From NCBI GenBank assembly GCA_963715255.1, contig CAVQRN010000012.1:1-34548 (forward strand): a DNA stretch of 34,548 nucleotides. Reading direction: 5' to 3'. Below the pieces are notes generated by a model that saw nothing but the letters and a program-made list of their open reading frames with translations, was not told the DNA's origin and did not search any database. The translations under genes were made by a program, and so were the position numbers. This DNA comes from JAHEEL01 sp963715255. Its GTDB lineage: Bacteria > Actinomycetota > Acidimicrobiia > Spongiisociales > UBA5794. Positions 18,329 through 27,727 of the stretch are shown here, piece by piece (the first letter of the stretch is position 1; each line of letters starts with the position of its first letter).

Positions 18329-18772
18329 CTACTCGGGGGCCTTCTCTGTCGATTCAGCCTCGATCGATTTTCGGGCGTCGGTCGCGATGCTGACCTTGTG
18401 TGGCAGCTCGTCCTCGTGAACTGGGATCGTCACGGTGAGGACACCGTTGTTGTATGCCGCTTCGACCTTGGTTGGGTCGAAGCGATCCCCGAGTCGAACC
18501 TCACGACGGTGGGTGCCGGTGGGGCGCTCTCTGAGGAGCCAGGTCGCATCTCCTGATTCCTCCTCGGGACGCTCCGCCGTCACTGTCAGCACGTTTCGTT
18601 CGACCGCGACGTCAACGTGATCGGATTCAACACCGGGGAGGTCGAACCGCAACGTGTACTTGCCTTCAACTTCATATGCATCCATCGGCATGACTCCGCC
18701 GCGGAACTGACTGCCGAACGGTGCCATCCACCGCTCCATCTCCTGGAGCGGGTCCCGCATTCTCATGGCCAT
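18329..18772 (-). CDS. Hsp20/alpha-crystallin family small heat-shock protein
   Basis: Small heat-shock proteins bind unfolding proteins in large oligomers without ATP. From the ATG at 18772 the product has 147 residues: an N-terminal arm (MAMRMRDPLQEMERWMAPF), then an alpha-crystallin domain (PMDAYEVEGKYTLRFDLPGV, DHVDVAVERNVLTVTAERP, REVRLGDRFDP). The closing VEAAYNNGVLTVTIP carries the A-x-x-x-x-GVL signature, followed by the anchor-like IPVHED and an acidic tail. An in-frame GTG at 18808 lies further upstream, but GAAGGGAG sits just before 18772; an ATG at 18766 is also possible. It has the only TTGACA/TATATA-type promoter in the window and a structured leader (see separate entries). Confidence 0.9.
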   Translation of the reverse strand: MAMRMRDPLQEMERWMAPFGSQFRGGVMPMDAYEVEGKYTLRFDLPGVESDHVDVAVERNVLTVTAERPEEESGDATWLLRERPTGTHRREVRLGDRFDPTKVEAAYNNGVLTVTIPVHEDELPHKVSIATDARKSIEAESTEKAPE

Positions 18773-18822
18773 ATCACTCCCTTCTTCGGTCGTCTGGTGC
18801 TGCTGCACCAGCGTTCTGATAT
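18771..18822 (-). promoter_or_regulatory. Possible start-codon-occluding leader fold (RNA thermometer candidate) of hsp20
   Basis: In the transcript, AUAUCA (18822-18817) can pair with UGAUAU (18776-18771), which includes the AU of the AUG at 18772. Inside this weak six-pair stem lies a strong hairpin CTGGTGC-TGCT-GCACCAG (18811-18794), and the Shine-Dalgarno sits just inside the closing stem. A weak AU-rich stem over the start of a small heat-shock gene is what RNA thermometers look like. The pairing was found by eye; no energy was computed. Confidence 0.35.
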
Positions 18823-18829
18823 CAATCTA

Positions 18830-18859
18830 TATATATAGCACTCAGATTACATGTGTCAA
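18830..18859 (-). promoter_or_regulatory. Canonical vegetative promoter of hsp20
   Basis: The minus strand reads TTGACA (18859-18854), 16 bases, then TATATATATAG (from 18837). Taking TATATA at 18835-18830 gives an 18-base spacer. A transcription start near 18823 would leave a leader of about 50 bases. The segment is far richer in A and T than its surroundings. Confidence 0.65.
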
Positions 18860-18936
18860 GATGGTAAAGATTGTGGATCGGCGTCCCAGCGGTGCAGGTG
18901 CACGCGGGAGATGCGTGGAAGCGATCAATCCGGCGG

Positions 18937-18942
18937 TAGCAT
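18937..18942 (+). promoter_or_regulatory. -10 box of a predicted leaderless promoter (gatC)
   Basis: TAGCAT, six bases, then the ATG at 18949. It probably drives gatC-gatA-gatB and the HAD gene, which follow without gaps. Confidence 0.55.
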
Positions 18943-18948
18943 CGGGCC

Positions 18949-19239
18949 ATGCCTGTTGAGATCGATATTGAACGGGTCGCGCACCTTGCACGGATCGTGT
19001 TGACCGCCGACGAGCTGGCTCTGTACGGCGAGCAACTCGTTCACATCCTGGAACACGCGGAACGGGTCCAGGCGTTGCCGACCGACGGCGTCGAGCCAAC
19101 GTCACATCCGTTGCCGATGGTCAACGCCTTCCGACCGGACGAGGTGACCCCATCGCTGAACCGTGACGACGTCCTTGCCGGTGCACCCGACGCCGAGGAT
19201 GGCTACTTCCGGGTCCCAAAGATCCTGGACGAGTCATGA
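18949..19239 (+). CDS. gatC: Glu-tRNA(Gln)/Asp-tRNA(Asn) amidotransferase subunit C
   Basis: GatC is the small subunit that wraps around GatA and GatB and stabilises the amidotransferase. The 96-residue protein has the family pattern: IDIERVAHLARIVLTADEL, QLVHILEHAERVQALPTDGVEPTSHP, LRPDEV-like FRPDEVTPS, and the C-terminal YFRVPKIL. The start follows a TAGCAT box by six bases. The stop overlaps gatA in ATGA. Confidence 0.93.
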   Translation: MPVEIDIERVAHLARIVLTADELALYGEQLVHILEHAERVQALPTDGVEPTSHPLPMVNAFRPDEVTPSLNRDDVLAGAPDAEDGYFRVPKILDES

Positions 19240-20713
19240 CCGACCTCGCCGATCTCACGATCGCTCAAGCCTCCATCGGACTCCGGGCGCAGGAATTCAG
19301 CGCGGTCGACCTGCTTGATGCCGTCGAGCGTCGGGCCGCCATCACCGAGGCTCACCTGCACGCCTACCTCACCCTCGACCGGGAAGGATCGCGAGCGGCA
19401 GCCGAGGCCGCCGATACCGCTCTCGCCGCCGGCGATCCGCGGCCGCTGCTCGGTATCCCGATCGCCCTGAAGGACAACATGGTGACGAAAGGCGTCGAAA
19501 CGACGGCCTCTTCACAGATTCTTGCCGGATGGAAGCCGCCGTACGACGGCACCGCGGTGCGTCGCCTCAAAGAGGCCGGCGCGGTGATCGTCGGCAAGAC
19601 GAATCTCGACGAGTTCGCCATGGGGTCGTCGACTGAGAACTCCGCATACGGCCCCACCCGGAATCCGTGGAACACGGACACGGTTCCCGGCGGCTCGTCG
19701 GGCGGCTCGGCGGCCGCGGTGGCAGTCGGGTCGGCGTTCGGAGCCTTCGGCTCGGACACCGGGGGATCGATCCGTCAGCCGGCGGCGCTCACCGGGATCG
19801 TCGGCGCCAAGCCAACCTACGGCCTCGTGAGTCGCTACGGACTCATCGCCTTTGCATCGTCGCTCGACCAGATCGGTCCACTTGCGAGAACGGTCCCTGA
19901 TGCTGCGGTGTTGCTCGAAGCCGTTGCAGGCTGGGACCGGATGGATGCGACGAGCTACCACGGCGATGTGCCGGCGATCTCACGCTCTCTCGATACCGGT
20001 GTGCACGGTGTGCGCATCGGAGTCGTCACCGAGCTCTCCGGGGAGGCATTCGATCCCCAGGTGACGGCCGCGACGAACGCCACGATCGACCGCCTCTCCG
20101 ACGCGGGAGCCGACGTTGTCGAGATATCGCTCCCGGCCATCGAATATGCCCTCTCCGCGTACTATCTGATCGCCCCGGCCGAGTGCTCCGCAAACCTTGC
20201 CCGCTTCGACGGCGTCCGATACGGACTGCGGGTCGATGGGGCCACGGCCGAGGAGATGATGGCGAGGACACGGGCCGAAGGGTTCGGTCCCGAGGTCACC
20301 CGCCGCATCCTCCTCGGCACCTACGCGCTCTCGGCCGGCTACTACGACGCCTTCTACGGGCAGGCGCAACGGTCCGGACCCTCCTCAGGAACGAGTTCGC
20401 GACGGCCTACGGGCAGGTCGACGTGCTCGTCTCACCGACGAGTCCGACGACCGCCTTCGAGATCGGTGCGAAGACCGAGGATCCGCTCACGATGTACTTC
20501 GCGGACATCTGCACCATCGCCACCAATCTCGCAGGCGATCCAGCGATCTCGGTGCCAGTCGGCCTCGACGATGCCGGCCTCCCGATTGGATTCCAGATCA
20601 TGGCACCCGCACTCGGGGAAGAAGTCATGTTCCGGGTTGCCGCCGAAGTTGAGCGCCTCGTCGATTTCACCGCGAGACCGAAGCTCGCGACCTCGAAGGT
20701 GGTGGCGCCATGA
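19236..20713 (+). CDS. gatA: Glu-tRNA(Gln)/Asp-tRNA(Asn) amidotransferase subunit A (amidase); one frame break
   Basis: GatA hydrolyses glutamine and delivers ammonia through the complex to the mischarged tRNA. The amidase triad is present: Lys79 in IALKDN, Ser154 in PGGSSGGSAAAVA and Ser178 in GSDTGGSIRQPA. The frame breaks near 20370: after YYDAFYGQAQ one base appears to be missing, and the protein resumes as VRTLLRNEFATAYGQVDVLVSPTSPT and runs to ISVPVGLDDAGLPIGFQIM and the TGA at 20711. The restored length is 492 residues, normal for GatA. The unrestored frame continues to 20804 with unrelated residues and would lose the C-terminal quarter. The stop overlaps the gatB start. Confidence 0.93.
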
Positions 20714-22162
20714 CGGACTGGGAAGCCGTCATCGGTCTCGAGACCCATGTGGAGCTCCAGACGAACTCGAAGATGTTCTGCGGATGTCCAGTCGACTTCG
20801 GTGATGAGCCGAACACGACCGTATGCCCGGTCTGCCTCGCGCTTCCCGGTGCTTTGCCGGTGCCGAACAGGGAGGCGATCGAAGGGATCCTCTCCATCGG
20901 TGACGCTCTCGACTGCACGCTCACCGAGGATTCGCTCTTCGACCGCAAGAACTACTTCTACCCGGATCTGCCGAAGAACTACCAGATCTCGCAGTTCACG
21001 TTCCCGCTGTGTGTCGACGGACACCTCGACGTAGACGTCGACGGGCAAATGACAACTGTTGGGATCACCAGGGTTCACATGGAAGAGGACACCGGCAAGA
21101 GCACGCACGTGGGGGAGAGCGGCCGGATCCACGGCGCCGAGCACACCTTGCTCGACTTCAACCGTGCAGGCGTGCCCCTCGTCGAGGTCGTCACCGAACC
21201 CGACATCCGGTCGCCGGAACAGGCTCGCGCCTACGGGATGGAACTCCGCGGATCGTGCGGAAACTGGGCGTGTCGGACGCCAAACTCGAAGAGGGATCGA
21301 TGCGTTTCGACGCGAACATCTCGGTCCGTCCCGTCGGCACCGAGGAGTTCGGCACGCGAAGGTCGAGGTGAAGAACGTGAACTCGCTGCGGTCGCTGCAG
21401 CGGGCCATCGCCTACGAGATCACTCGCCAGATCGGAGTCCTCGAGAGTGGCGGTTCGATCGTTCTCGAGACCCGTCATTGGGACGAGGCTCAGGGCATGA
21501 CGAAGCCGGGCCGGACGAAGGAAGACTCCGCGGACTATCGCTACTTCCAGGACCCGGACCTGCTGCCGCTGCACATCGACGATGCGTGGCGGGAACGTGT
21601 TCGCGAGCGCCGACCGGAACTGCCGGCGGTCAAGCGCATGCGCTACAGAGAGTTCGGAGCCGATGAGCTGGCCGCGGTCCTGCTCGCCGACGCGGACGAC
21701 CTCAGCGGACTCTTCGAATCCGCGGTCGCAGCGGGAGCCGACGCAAGGACCGTCTCTCTCTGGCTCACCGGAGAGGTCGTGTCCGATCTCCGTCGCGAAG
21801 AGACGGAGATAGGAGAGACGGGCCTCACCGCATCGTCGCTCGCCGAGCTCGCAGACATGACGAGCGGAGGAGACCTCTCTGCAACGGCAGCCAAGGAAGT
21901 CCTCTCCGGCGTACTCGCGGGGGAAGGCAGCCCCAGAGAAGTCGCGGAAACCCGAGACCTTCTGCAAATCTCGGATGTGAACGCTATCGAGACGGAGGTT
22001 GCGGCTGTTCTCGATCAGCATCCGGATGCGCTTGCGAAGCTGCGTGAGGGAGACTCCAAGCCGATCGGCTTCCTCGTGGGGCAGGTCATGCGTGCGACCG
22101 GGGGCAAGGCAGATCCGCGCATGGTTCAGGATCTCATCCGTCAGAAGACGCAGGAGCAGTAG
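20710..22162 (+). CDS. gatB: Glu-tRNA(Gln)/Asp-tRNA(Asn) amidotransferase subunit B; two frame breaks
   Basis: GatB binds the mischarged tRNA, activates the acyl group with ATP and amidates it. The cradle domain starts WEAVIGLETHVELQT. A zinc site of Cys24, Cys26, Cys39 and Cys42 (FCGCP...CPVC) follows, then KNYFYPDLPKNYQISQ, HMEEDTGKS and DFNRAGVPLVEVVTEPD. Frames break near 21248 (MELR should continue RIVRKLGVSDAKLEEGSMR) and near 21356 (EEFGTR should continue KVEVKNVNSLRS); both look like one lost base. The C-terminal YqeY-like tail that contacts tRNA ends at the TAG at 22160. Restored length is 484 residues, as usual. Both breaks are most likely errors, since the complex is essential where GlnRS is absent. 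Confidence 0.93.
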
Positions 22163-22798
22163 GTGCTCTCTGCGGCCGTCTTCGACTGTGATGGCGTACT
22201 GGTCGATAGCGAACCGATCGCCGACGAGGTCTGGGCACGGGTACTCGCCGAGCGTGGATACACGATGACGGCCGAAGACGCCATTGTCTGCCTCGGCACC
22301 TCGGAGCCGACAACCTACGCCTACTACGCAGCGCGGGCCGCCGTCCTTCCGTACGAAGAGCACATGGCGGCTATCGACGTGATCCGTGTCCCCGTGTACG
22401 AGGAACGTCTCAAGGTATTCCCCGACGCCTTCGACACCGTTCGAACCCTCGCAGCGCAAGGGATACCGATGGCTGTGGCTTCTTCGTCCCGACGCCCGGA
22501 TCTCGACCACAAACTCGCTCTCACCGGCCTTGCCCGCTACTTCGACGCGTTCGTCGGCGGCGATGAGGTCGCCCACGGGAAACCGGCGCCTGACGTCTAT
22601 CTCGAGGCGGCACGACGTCTCGGGATTCCCCCAGCCGAGTGCATCGCGATCGAAGACGCTGAACACGGAGCAACTGCAGCGGTCGCCGCCGGGATGCGGG
22701 CCGTGATGGTGCGACGCGACGGGTCGATCTCGCCGAACCACGCAACGGTGTCAGAGATCACTGCCGACCTGATCACTGCCTGGATGTGGCGCTTCTAG
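22163..22798 (+). CDS. HAD-family phosphatase, beta-phosphoglucomutase-like
   Basis: The 211-residue protein starts at the GTG directly after the gatB stop. It has HAD motif I DCDGVLVDSE, motif II in VASSSRRPD, the Lys of motif III in GKPAPDVYLEAARRLG, and motif IV in CIAIEDAEHGATAA. The cap is a helical C1 type, as in beta-phosphoglucomutase and phosphoglycolate phosphatase. A substrate such as a sugar phosphate is likely but not fixed by sequence. Adjacency to gatB implies co-transcription, not necessarily shared function. Confidence 0.85.
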   Translation: MLSAAVFDCDGVLVDSEPIADEVWARVLAERGYTMTAEDAIVCLGTSEPTTYAYYAARAAVLPYEEHMAAIDVIRVPVYEERLKVFPDAFDTVRTLAAQGIPMAVASSSRRPDLDHKLALTGLARYFDAFVGGDEVAHGKPAPDVYLEAARRLGIPPAECIAIEDAEHGATAAVAAGMRAVMVRRDGSISPNHATVSEITADLITAWMWRF

Positions 22799-22928
22799 TC
22801 CTCTCCCACGGAGCCCGGATCCACGGCTTGTCGTCGGATTCATTAATGGGATGTCATGGTGGGGCCACGATTGGAGATGGTGCCGAAGGTCACGATCCGG
22901 GTGAAGGTGCGAGCGGGGCGTTCTGACA

Positions 22929-22975
22929 CTCTCCCCCACGGCGTGGGGGAGATGGCCGGCAGGCCAGAGGGGGGC
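22929..22975. repeat. REP-like palindromic repeat, copy 1
   Basis: CTCCCCCAC, loop GGC, GTGGGGGAG is a perfect nine-pair palindrome (22931-22951). A second small stem TGGCC-GGCA-GGCCA (22953-22966) and a G run AGAGGGGGG follow. A related unit in the opposite orientation is at 27728-27776, with the same CTCCCCCAC arm and the same G-rich flank, so this looks like a dispersed repeat family. Confidence 0.6.
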
Positions 22976-22977
22976 CG

Positions 22978-23015
22978 AGCTGGAGCTGGCAGCTGGTAGC
23001 TGGTAGCTGGAAGCT
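22978..23015 (+). repeat. Tandem heptamer array AGCTGGN
   Basis: Units AGCTGG, AGCTGGC, AGCTGGT, AGCTGGT, AGCTGGA and a partial AGCT follow head to tail with a seven-base period. A related array (AGCTGCA x3) lies at 25641-25661. Confidence 0.7.
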
Positions 23016-23048
23016 CTTGAACTCCCCTGCTCGTCGCGAGCTCCTCGC

Positions 23049-23075
23049 GTCCCCCCGCCGTTCCGTCGGGGGGAC
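23049..23075. repeat. Nine-pair GC-rich palindrome
   Basis: GTCCCCCCG, a nine-base loop, CGGGGGGAC. It lies between the heptamer array and the end of pgpA and could act as a terminator for pgpA on the minus strand, though no T run follows. Confidence 0.5.
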
Positions 23076-23188
23076 AGCACAAGCGTGGTTTCTCCCACGT
23101 CACACATCGCGGATCCAGGGGAAGTGGGGCAGGTGCCGACGAAGGACGAGCAGAGGGGCCACCTGCGAGTGGCGCCGACCACCGACGG

Positions 23189-23638
23189 CTACATCAGCCA
23201 CCAGACGAGCCAGCCGGTTGCCAGCCCGTAGAGGCCGGCGATCACGTCGTCCATCGTGATCCCCACGGCACCAGGCAGCGCTTCGGCCTGGGGCACACCC
23301 GGCAGGACCTTGAAGATGTCCGCGAGACGGGCAACGACCACGGCGACGAGCCACGGCCACCCGGTGAGACCGATCACTGCGATCAACGTGCCCGCCACCT
23401 CGTCGATCGCGATCCATCCGGGGTCGGCATGATCTGCGGCGAACGGCGCCGCAGACCAGAGCGAGAGAGCGAACGCGATGACGAACGCGGCCGCACCGAT
23501 CCACCACGGGTATCGCCACAGCAGCAATGAGACGACAACGGCGACGGCGGCGCCGAATGTCCCGGCGCCATTGTCCGACTTCCAGAGGCGACGGGGGATG
23601 AGGCCGGCGTAGAACGCGGAAGCGACGAATCGATGCAC
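23189..23638 (-). CDS. pgpA: Phosphatidylglycerophosphatase A
   Basis: PgpA dephosphorylates phosphatidylglycerol phosphate in the membrane, the last step of phosphatidylglycerol synthesis. The 149-residue product from the GTG at 23638 has WKSDNGAGTFG (family P-G-T-F-G loop), WIAIDEVAGTLIAV with the acidic metal ligands, and RLADIFKVLPG...GAVGITMDDVIAGLYG with the DD pair. Several membrane segments lie between. The GTG was chosen because TAATCT lies seven bases upstream; the ATG at 23683 is an alternative adding 15 residues. It is divergent from the S9 peptidase gene. Confidence 0.85.
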   Translation of the reverse strand: MHRFVASAFYAGLIPRRLWKSDNGAGTFGAAVAVVVSLLLWRYPWWIGAAAFVIAFALSLWSAAPFAADHADPGWIAIDEVAGTLIAVIGLTGWPWLVAVVVARLADIFKVLPGVPQAEALPGAVGITMDDVIAGLYGLATGWLVWWLM

Positions 23639-23645
23639 GGGTCGG

Positions 23646-23651
23646 AGATTA
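23646..23651 (-). promoter_or_regulatory. -10 box of a predicted leaderless promoter (pgpA)
   Basis: TAATCT on the minus strand, seven bases before the GTG at 23638. It would make the upstream ATG at 23683 untranscribed. Confidence 0.4.
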
Positions 23652-23680
23652 GGAGCAGCCGACAAGGATCGTGGCACCGT

Positions 23681-23686
23681 CATAAT
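23681..23686 (+). promoter_or_regulatory. Possible -10 box upstream of the S9 peptidase gene
   Basis: CATAAT gives a start near 23693 and a leader of about 23 bases containing AAAGG before the ATG at 23716. No clear -35 is seen. Confidence 0.3.
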
Positions 23687-23715
23687 CGGGTGCACACGAT
23701 CGAAAGGCCAGTGAC

Positions 23716-25634
23716 ATGCGTCCCGACCAACTCGGCGACTACCGCGCCCCGTCCGATGCGAGGCTCCACCCAGACGGTGTTCGTGCCGCATTCGTGGTCA
23801 CGCAGATGGACCTCGACGAGGATCGGTACGTCCGTCGAATCTGGCTGTGGGATGGTGATGAGGCGCGTCCGCTGACTTCAGGTGACATGGACACGGCACC
23901 GCGATGGTCTCCCGACGGATCCCGATTGGCGTTTCTGAGGAAGGGCTCAGAAGAGGAGGACATGGCCCAGGTGGCGATCCTCAGACTCGACGGGGGAGAG
24001 GCCGCCGTCATCACGGAATTCGAGTTAGGGGCGTCTGAGATCGCGTCGTCTCCCGACGGGTCCAAGATCGCCGTCGTCGCTTCCGAGTGGATCGAGGAGT
24101 GGAAGGATCTCGACACGAAAGAGCGGGGCCGGGTGCCGAGACGCCTCACCCGCCTGGGGTATCGATTTGAGGGAAGGGGGTGGATTCACGACAAGCGATC
24201 GCACATCTGGCTCGTCGACGTGGACGGCAAGCAGGACCCGGTCTGCCTCACGCCCGGTGACTTCAACGACGCCCAGATCATCTGGTCCCCTGACGGTGAA
24301 ACCATCGCGTTCGTGTCGGAACGGCACGAACAGCGCGGCGTTGACCCGGGAAGCCAGATCTGGAGCATTCACGGCCGGCGCGGGCGACCCTGTTGCGTTG
24401 ACCGGCGTTGGGACGTGGGGTTCGCCGTCCTACGATCGGTCGGGGAGCCTCCATGCGCTTGGAACCGAAGACCGCTGGGCCTATCCCGGGCATCGCGCCC
24501 CTCCAACGGATGGAAACCCCAGGGTCCTGGTTGCAGGTCACGACCATCGACCGAGCTCTCGTCACCTTCGCCCCTGCACTCTCTCCCGGCGGTCCCCAGT
24601 GGCTTGACGACGGATCAGCTCTGTCGACGCTCGAGGACTCCGGCCGGGTACGGATCGTGAGGATCACGAGCGACGGCGAGGTTGAAGAACTCATCGGGGG
24701 AGACCGACTTGTCACCGGAATCAGTCCCCGACCCGATGGTTCCGCGGCCGTGTTCACCGCCACGTCGGCCACTGATCCGGGCGAGGTCTGGTGGTGGGAG
24801 AACGGCGAGGAGCGGCGCCTCACGACACTCAACGACGAGTTCCGGGAAACGACAACACTCGCTGAACCACAGCGCTTCCTGATCGACCACGACGGTGTCG
24901 AGGTCGAAGGTTGGGTGTACCTGCCCGAAGGCGACGCGAAGGTTCCACTCCTGTTCAATATCCACGGCGGACCCGCGACCCAATACGGCTACGGATTCTT
25001 CGATGAGTTCCAGGTGTACGCCGGGGCGGGATACGGTGTGGTCGCGATCAACCCGCGAGGGGCCAGCGGCTACGGCAACGACTTCGTCCGAGCCGTCGTC
25101 GGCGCCTGGCATGAAGGGATGCCCCCGGATCTCGTCGATCTGCTCGCGGCACCCGACGTCGCAGCCGGGCAATTCCCCCGGCTCGACTTGGATCGTATGG
25201 GGATCATGGGTGGTTCCTACGGCGGCTTCGCCACCGTGCGGGTGACGGCCGAGGACCAGCGTTACAAGTCGGCGGTCGCCGAGCGAGGCCTCTACGTCTG
25301 GACTTCATTCGGCGGCACTTCCGACATCGGGACCTACTTCGACGGCATGTATGTGCGACGGGGAGCGACACGAGACGAGCTGTGGGCAGCCTCGCCGCTC
25401 CGCCACGCCGACCGGATCACGACGCCCACCCTCGTCCTGCACTCCGAAACCGACTGGCGTTGTCCGATCGAGCAAGGCGAGCAGCTGTTCGCGCTGCTCC
25501 AGAACAACGGCGTCGAGTCGGAGATGCTCCGCTTCCCCGGCGAGAGCCACGAACTCACCAGAGGCGGCAAGCCGAAGCACCGCGTCGAGCGATTCGAGGC
25601 AGTCCTCGAATGGCACGGCCGATATCTGGGGTAG
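23716..25634 (+). CDS. S9-family peptidase (prolyl oligopeptidase/acylaminoacyl-peptidase type); two frame breaks
   Basis: The N-terminal half is a TolB/WD40-like propeller with repeated SPDGS blades (WSPDGSRLAFLRKG, SSPDGSKIAVVAS, WSPDGETIAFVSERHEQR). The C-terminal half is an alpha/beta hydrolase: FNIHGGPATQYGYGF, the Ser in MGGSYGGFATV (near 25209-25229), the Asp in HSETDWRCPIEQGEQLF and the His in GESHELTRGGKPKHR. The frame breaks near 24366, after QIWS and before TAGAGDPVALTGVGTW, and near 24553, before RALVTFAPALSPGG. Both look like one extra base. Restored length is 638 residues, typical for the family. No signal peptide is visible, so a cytoplasmic peptide-degrading role is likely. 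Overlapping pieces of the ORF should not be counted as two genes. Confidence 0.87.
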
Positions 25635-25640
25635 CACCCG

Positions 25641-25675
25641 AGCTGCAAGCTGCAAGCTGCACGTAGGAAGTAGGC
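25641..25675 (+). repeat. Tandem heptamer array AGCTGCA x3 plus degenerate units
   Basis: AGCTGCA repeats three times at 25641-25661. Two further in-phase units (CGTAGGA, AGTAGGC) follow. The array fills part of the 83-base gap between the S9 peptidase and dinG. The unit shares AGCTG and the seven-base period with the array at 22978. Confidence 0.65.
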
Positions 25676-25717
25676 AGCCTTCATCGACAACGGCAACTGA
25701 CAACCGATACAAACGAC

Positions 25718-27674
25718 ATGGTGAACCCGCCAGACATCCCGATGCCGATCGTGGCCGTCAACGCGCTCGATGCCATCATCGAGCATCGCGCCGGTCAGCA
25801 TCGCCAGAGCCAGCGTGACATGGCCTCATGGGTCGCACAAGCGATCGAGGACGAACATCACCTCATCTGCGAAGCCGGCACGGGTGTCGGCAAATCGTTT
25901 GGCTATCTCGTCCCGGCCATCGTGTCACAACGCCGCATCGTCATCGCCACTTCCACGAAGACACTGCAGGATCAGATCGCGGCAGACCTCCCTGACATCG
26001 TCGCCGTCCTCCATCGCCACGGACACGACGCCACGTGGGCGGTCGTCAAGGGCCGCGCTTCCTACCTTTGCCCCGCCAAGGTTGCCGAACGGCATCCGCA
26101 ACTCCTCGCCAACACCGGCGGCGACAGCGACCTCGATGAGATCATCGACTGGTGGCGGAACGGAGGGGATGGCGAACGGGACCACACGCCCACCGCCGTC
26201 GACAATCGAACCTGGTCCGATGTGAGTGTCTCCGGGATGGAATGCCCCGGCCGACGGTGTTCCTACGCCAACGACTGTCCCGCGATCGCTGCGCTCAACA
26301 ATGCGCGCGATTCACGACTCGTCATCTGTAACCACCACCTGTATGGCAGCGACATCAACTCCGATGGCGCCATTCTGGGAGATCACGACGCCGTCATCTT
26401 CGACGAGGCTCACCGGCTCGAGGATGCTCTCTGCGCGAGCGTCGGCATCACACTCACCAACGGCCGGCTCGCCGGATACGCCCAGGCCGCCTCGGATCTC
26501 CTCAAGCGTCTCGGCGTTCCCGCATCGGACCGTCGGACGCACATCGGCCGACTGTGGGACGCGATCGGCGGTGTGCAAACATGGCTCAAGGGACTCAGCG
26601 ACGGGGAGATTCAACTTCCGCTCCAGGGAGACGTCGCCGACATCGTTCGCAAACTGCAGCAGAGCGTGCGCACTGTCGACGCACTGGCCAGGAAGGCGCC
26701 GGCCGACGATCTGGTCGTGACGGGACAACGAGAGCGAACCAGCAACCTGGCAGGTCATCTCCAAGGCGATCTCGGCGTCCTCACCGACCCGGCCCCGGGG
26801 CACGTCTGTTGGATCGAACACGGCCCCATCCTCAGGACATCACCCATCTCCGTCGCTGATACGTTTGCCAACAATCTGGCCACGAGACGCACCACGATCC
26901 TCACTTCAGCCACCCTCACGGTCAGCGGCAGCTTCGATGCGATCGCCCGTCAGTTCGGCTACAGCGCCCCGGTGGCAGACATGTCCGATCCACACACCGA
27001 TCCCGACAGTCCCGACCCGCTGCGCTACATGACGCTCAGCGTCGAGAGTCCCTTCGACTATCCCCAGCCAGGCGCGCCTCTACCTGCCGAGACTGGTGGA
27101 ACCAACCATGGACGGTTGGGGCGAGTCGGTCGCCGAGCTGGCTGATGTTCTTGTCGAAGCAGCCGGTGGACGGGCTCTCATCCTCTGCACCTCCAACGCA
27201 GCCGTGGCTCGCATCTCGGAACGTCTCAACGGCGGCGAGCACCGCATCCTCACCCAAGGAACCCAGCCGCGCAACAAGCTGCTCGAGGAGTTCCGAGACA
27301 ATGAAAGTTCCGTTCTGGTCGCAACCATGGGGTTCTGGGAAGGGGTCGATGTGGTCGGCGATGCCTGTCAGATCGTTCTCATCGATCGAGTGCCGTTCCC
27401 CCGTCCCGATGATCCGCTCTGGAACGCTCGTCGTGAGGCAGCGACCGAGGCCGGCCTCTCTGCTTTCGAGACCGTTGACCTGCCGCGTGCGGCGAACCTC
27501 ACCGCCCAAGGCGCGGGGCGACTCATTCGCAGCATCGTTGACGAGGGGATGGTCGTGCTGTGCGACCGACGTCTGCAGACGAAGAGCTACGGCAGTGTCA
27601 TCATCAACACGCTGCCCGAGATGCCGATCATCACCGACCTCGAGGAGGCGATCGCGTACCTCGAGGGGTTATGA
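25718..27674 (+). CDS. DinG/XPD-type Fe-S ATP-dependent DNA helicase; one frame break
   Basis: DinG-family helicases unwind DNA 5' to 3' and help remove R-loops and other obstacles. The protein has Walker A EAGTGVGKS (residues 54-60 within it), the four-Cys Fe-S cluster (Cys118, Cys176, Cys181, Cys187), the DEAH box FDEAHRLED (229-232), and motif III TILTSATLT. The C-terminal helicase half has GGRALILCTSN, ATMGFWEGVDVVGD and QGAGRLIRS. The frame breaks near 27063: the sequence has CCCC where CCC gives YPSQARLYLPRLVEPTMDG, the expected reading. Restored length is 651 residues. An in-frame ATG at 25742 is an alternative start. DinG proper and related YoaA-like helicases cannot be told apart here. 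Confidence 0.87.
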
Positions 27675-27727
27675 GCGCTCCCAACACAGGGGGGCATCTA
27701 GCCTCATCTTCCGCTCCCAGCTCTCAG

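Larger units (their letters stand above)
22799..23188. other. 390-base gene-free gap rich in short repeats
   Basis: This gap between the HAD gene and pgpA has no convincing gene. It holds a palindrome pair (22931-22966), a heptamer tandem array (22978-23015) and another long palindrome (23049-23075), listed separately. Open frames across it have no recognisable domain and are dominated by repeat-derived residues. Confidence 0.6.

Noticed and set aside
18830..18948. HspR-type (HAIR) operator near hsp20
   Set aside because: No CTTGAGT-N7-ACTCAAG or close variant is present in the intergenic region.
20360..21360. Programmed ribosomal frameshifting in gatA and gatB
   Set aside because: I see no slippery heptamer or fixed stimulatory structure at the breaks, the shift directions vary across the window, and unrelated genes are affected too.
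21191..22741. 516-residue open frame on the minus strand opposite gatB and the HAD gene
   Set aside because: Antisense to conserved coding sequence and without domain motifs. The length reflects high GC content, where stops are rare.
24408..25634. A second, separate peptidase gene overlapping the first
   Set aside because: It is the continuation of the same S9 protein after two frame breaks; the propeller and the hydrolase halves belong together.
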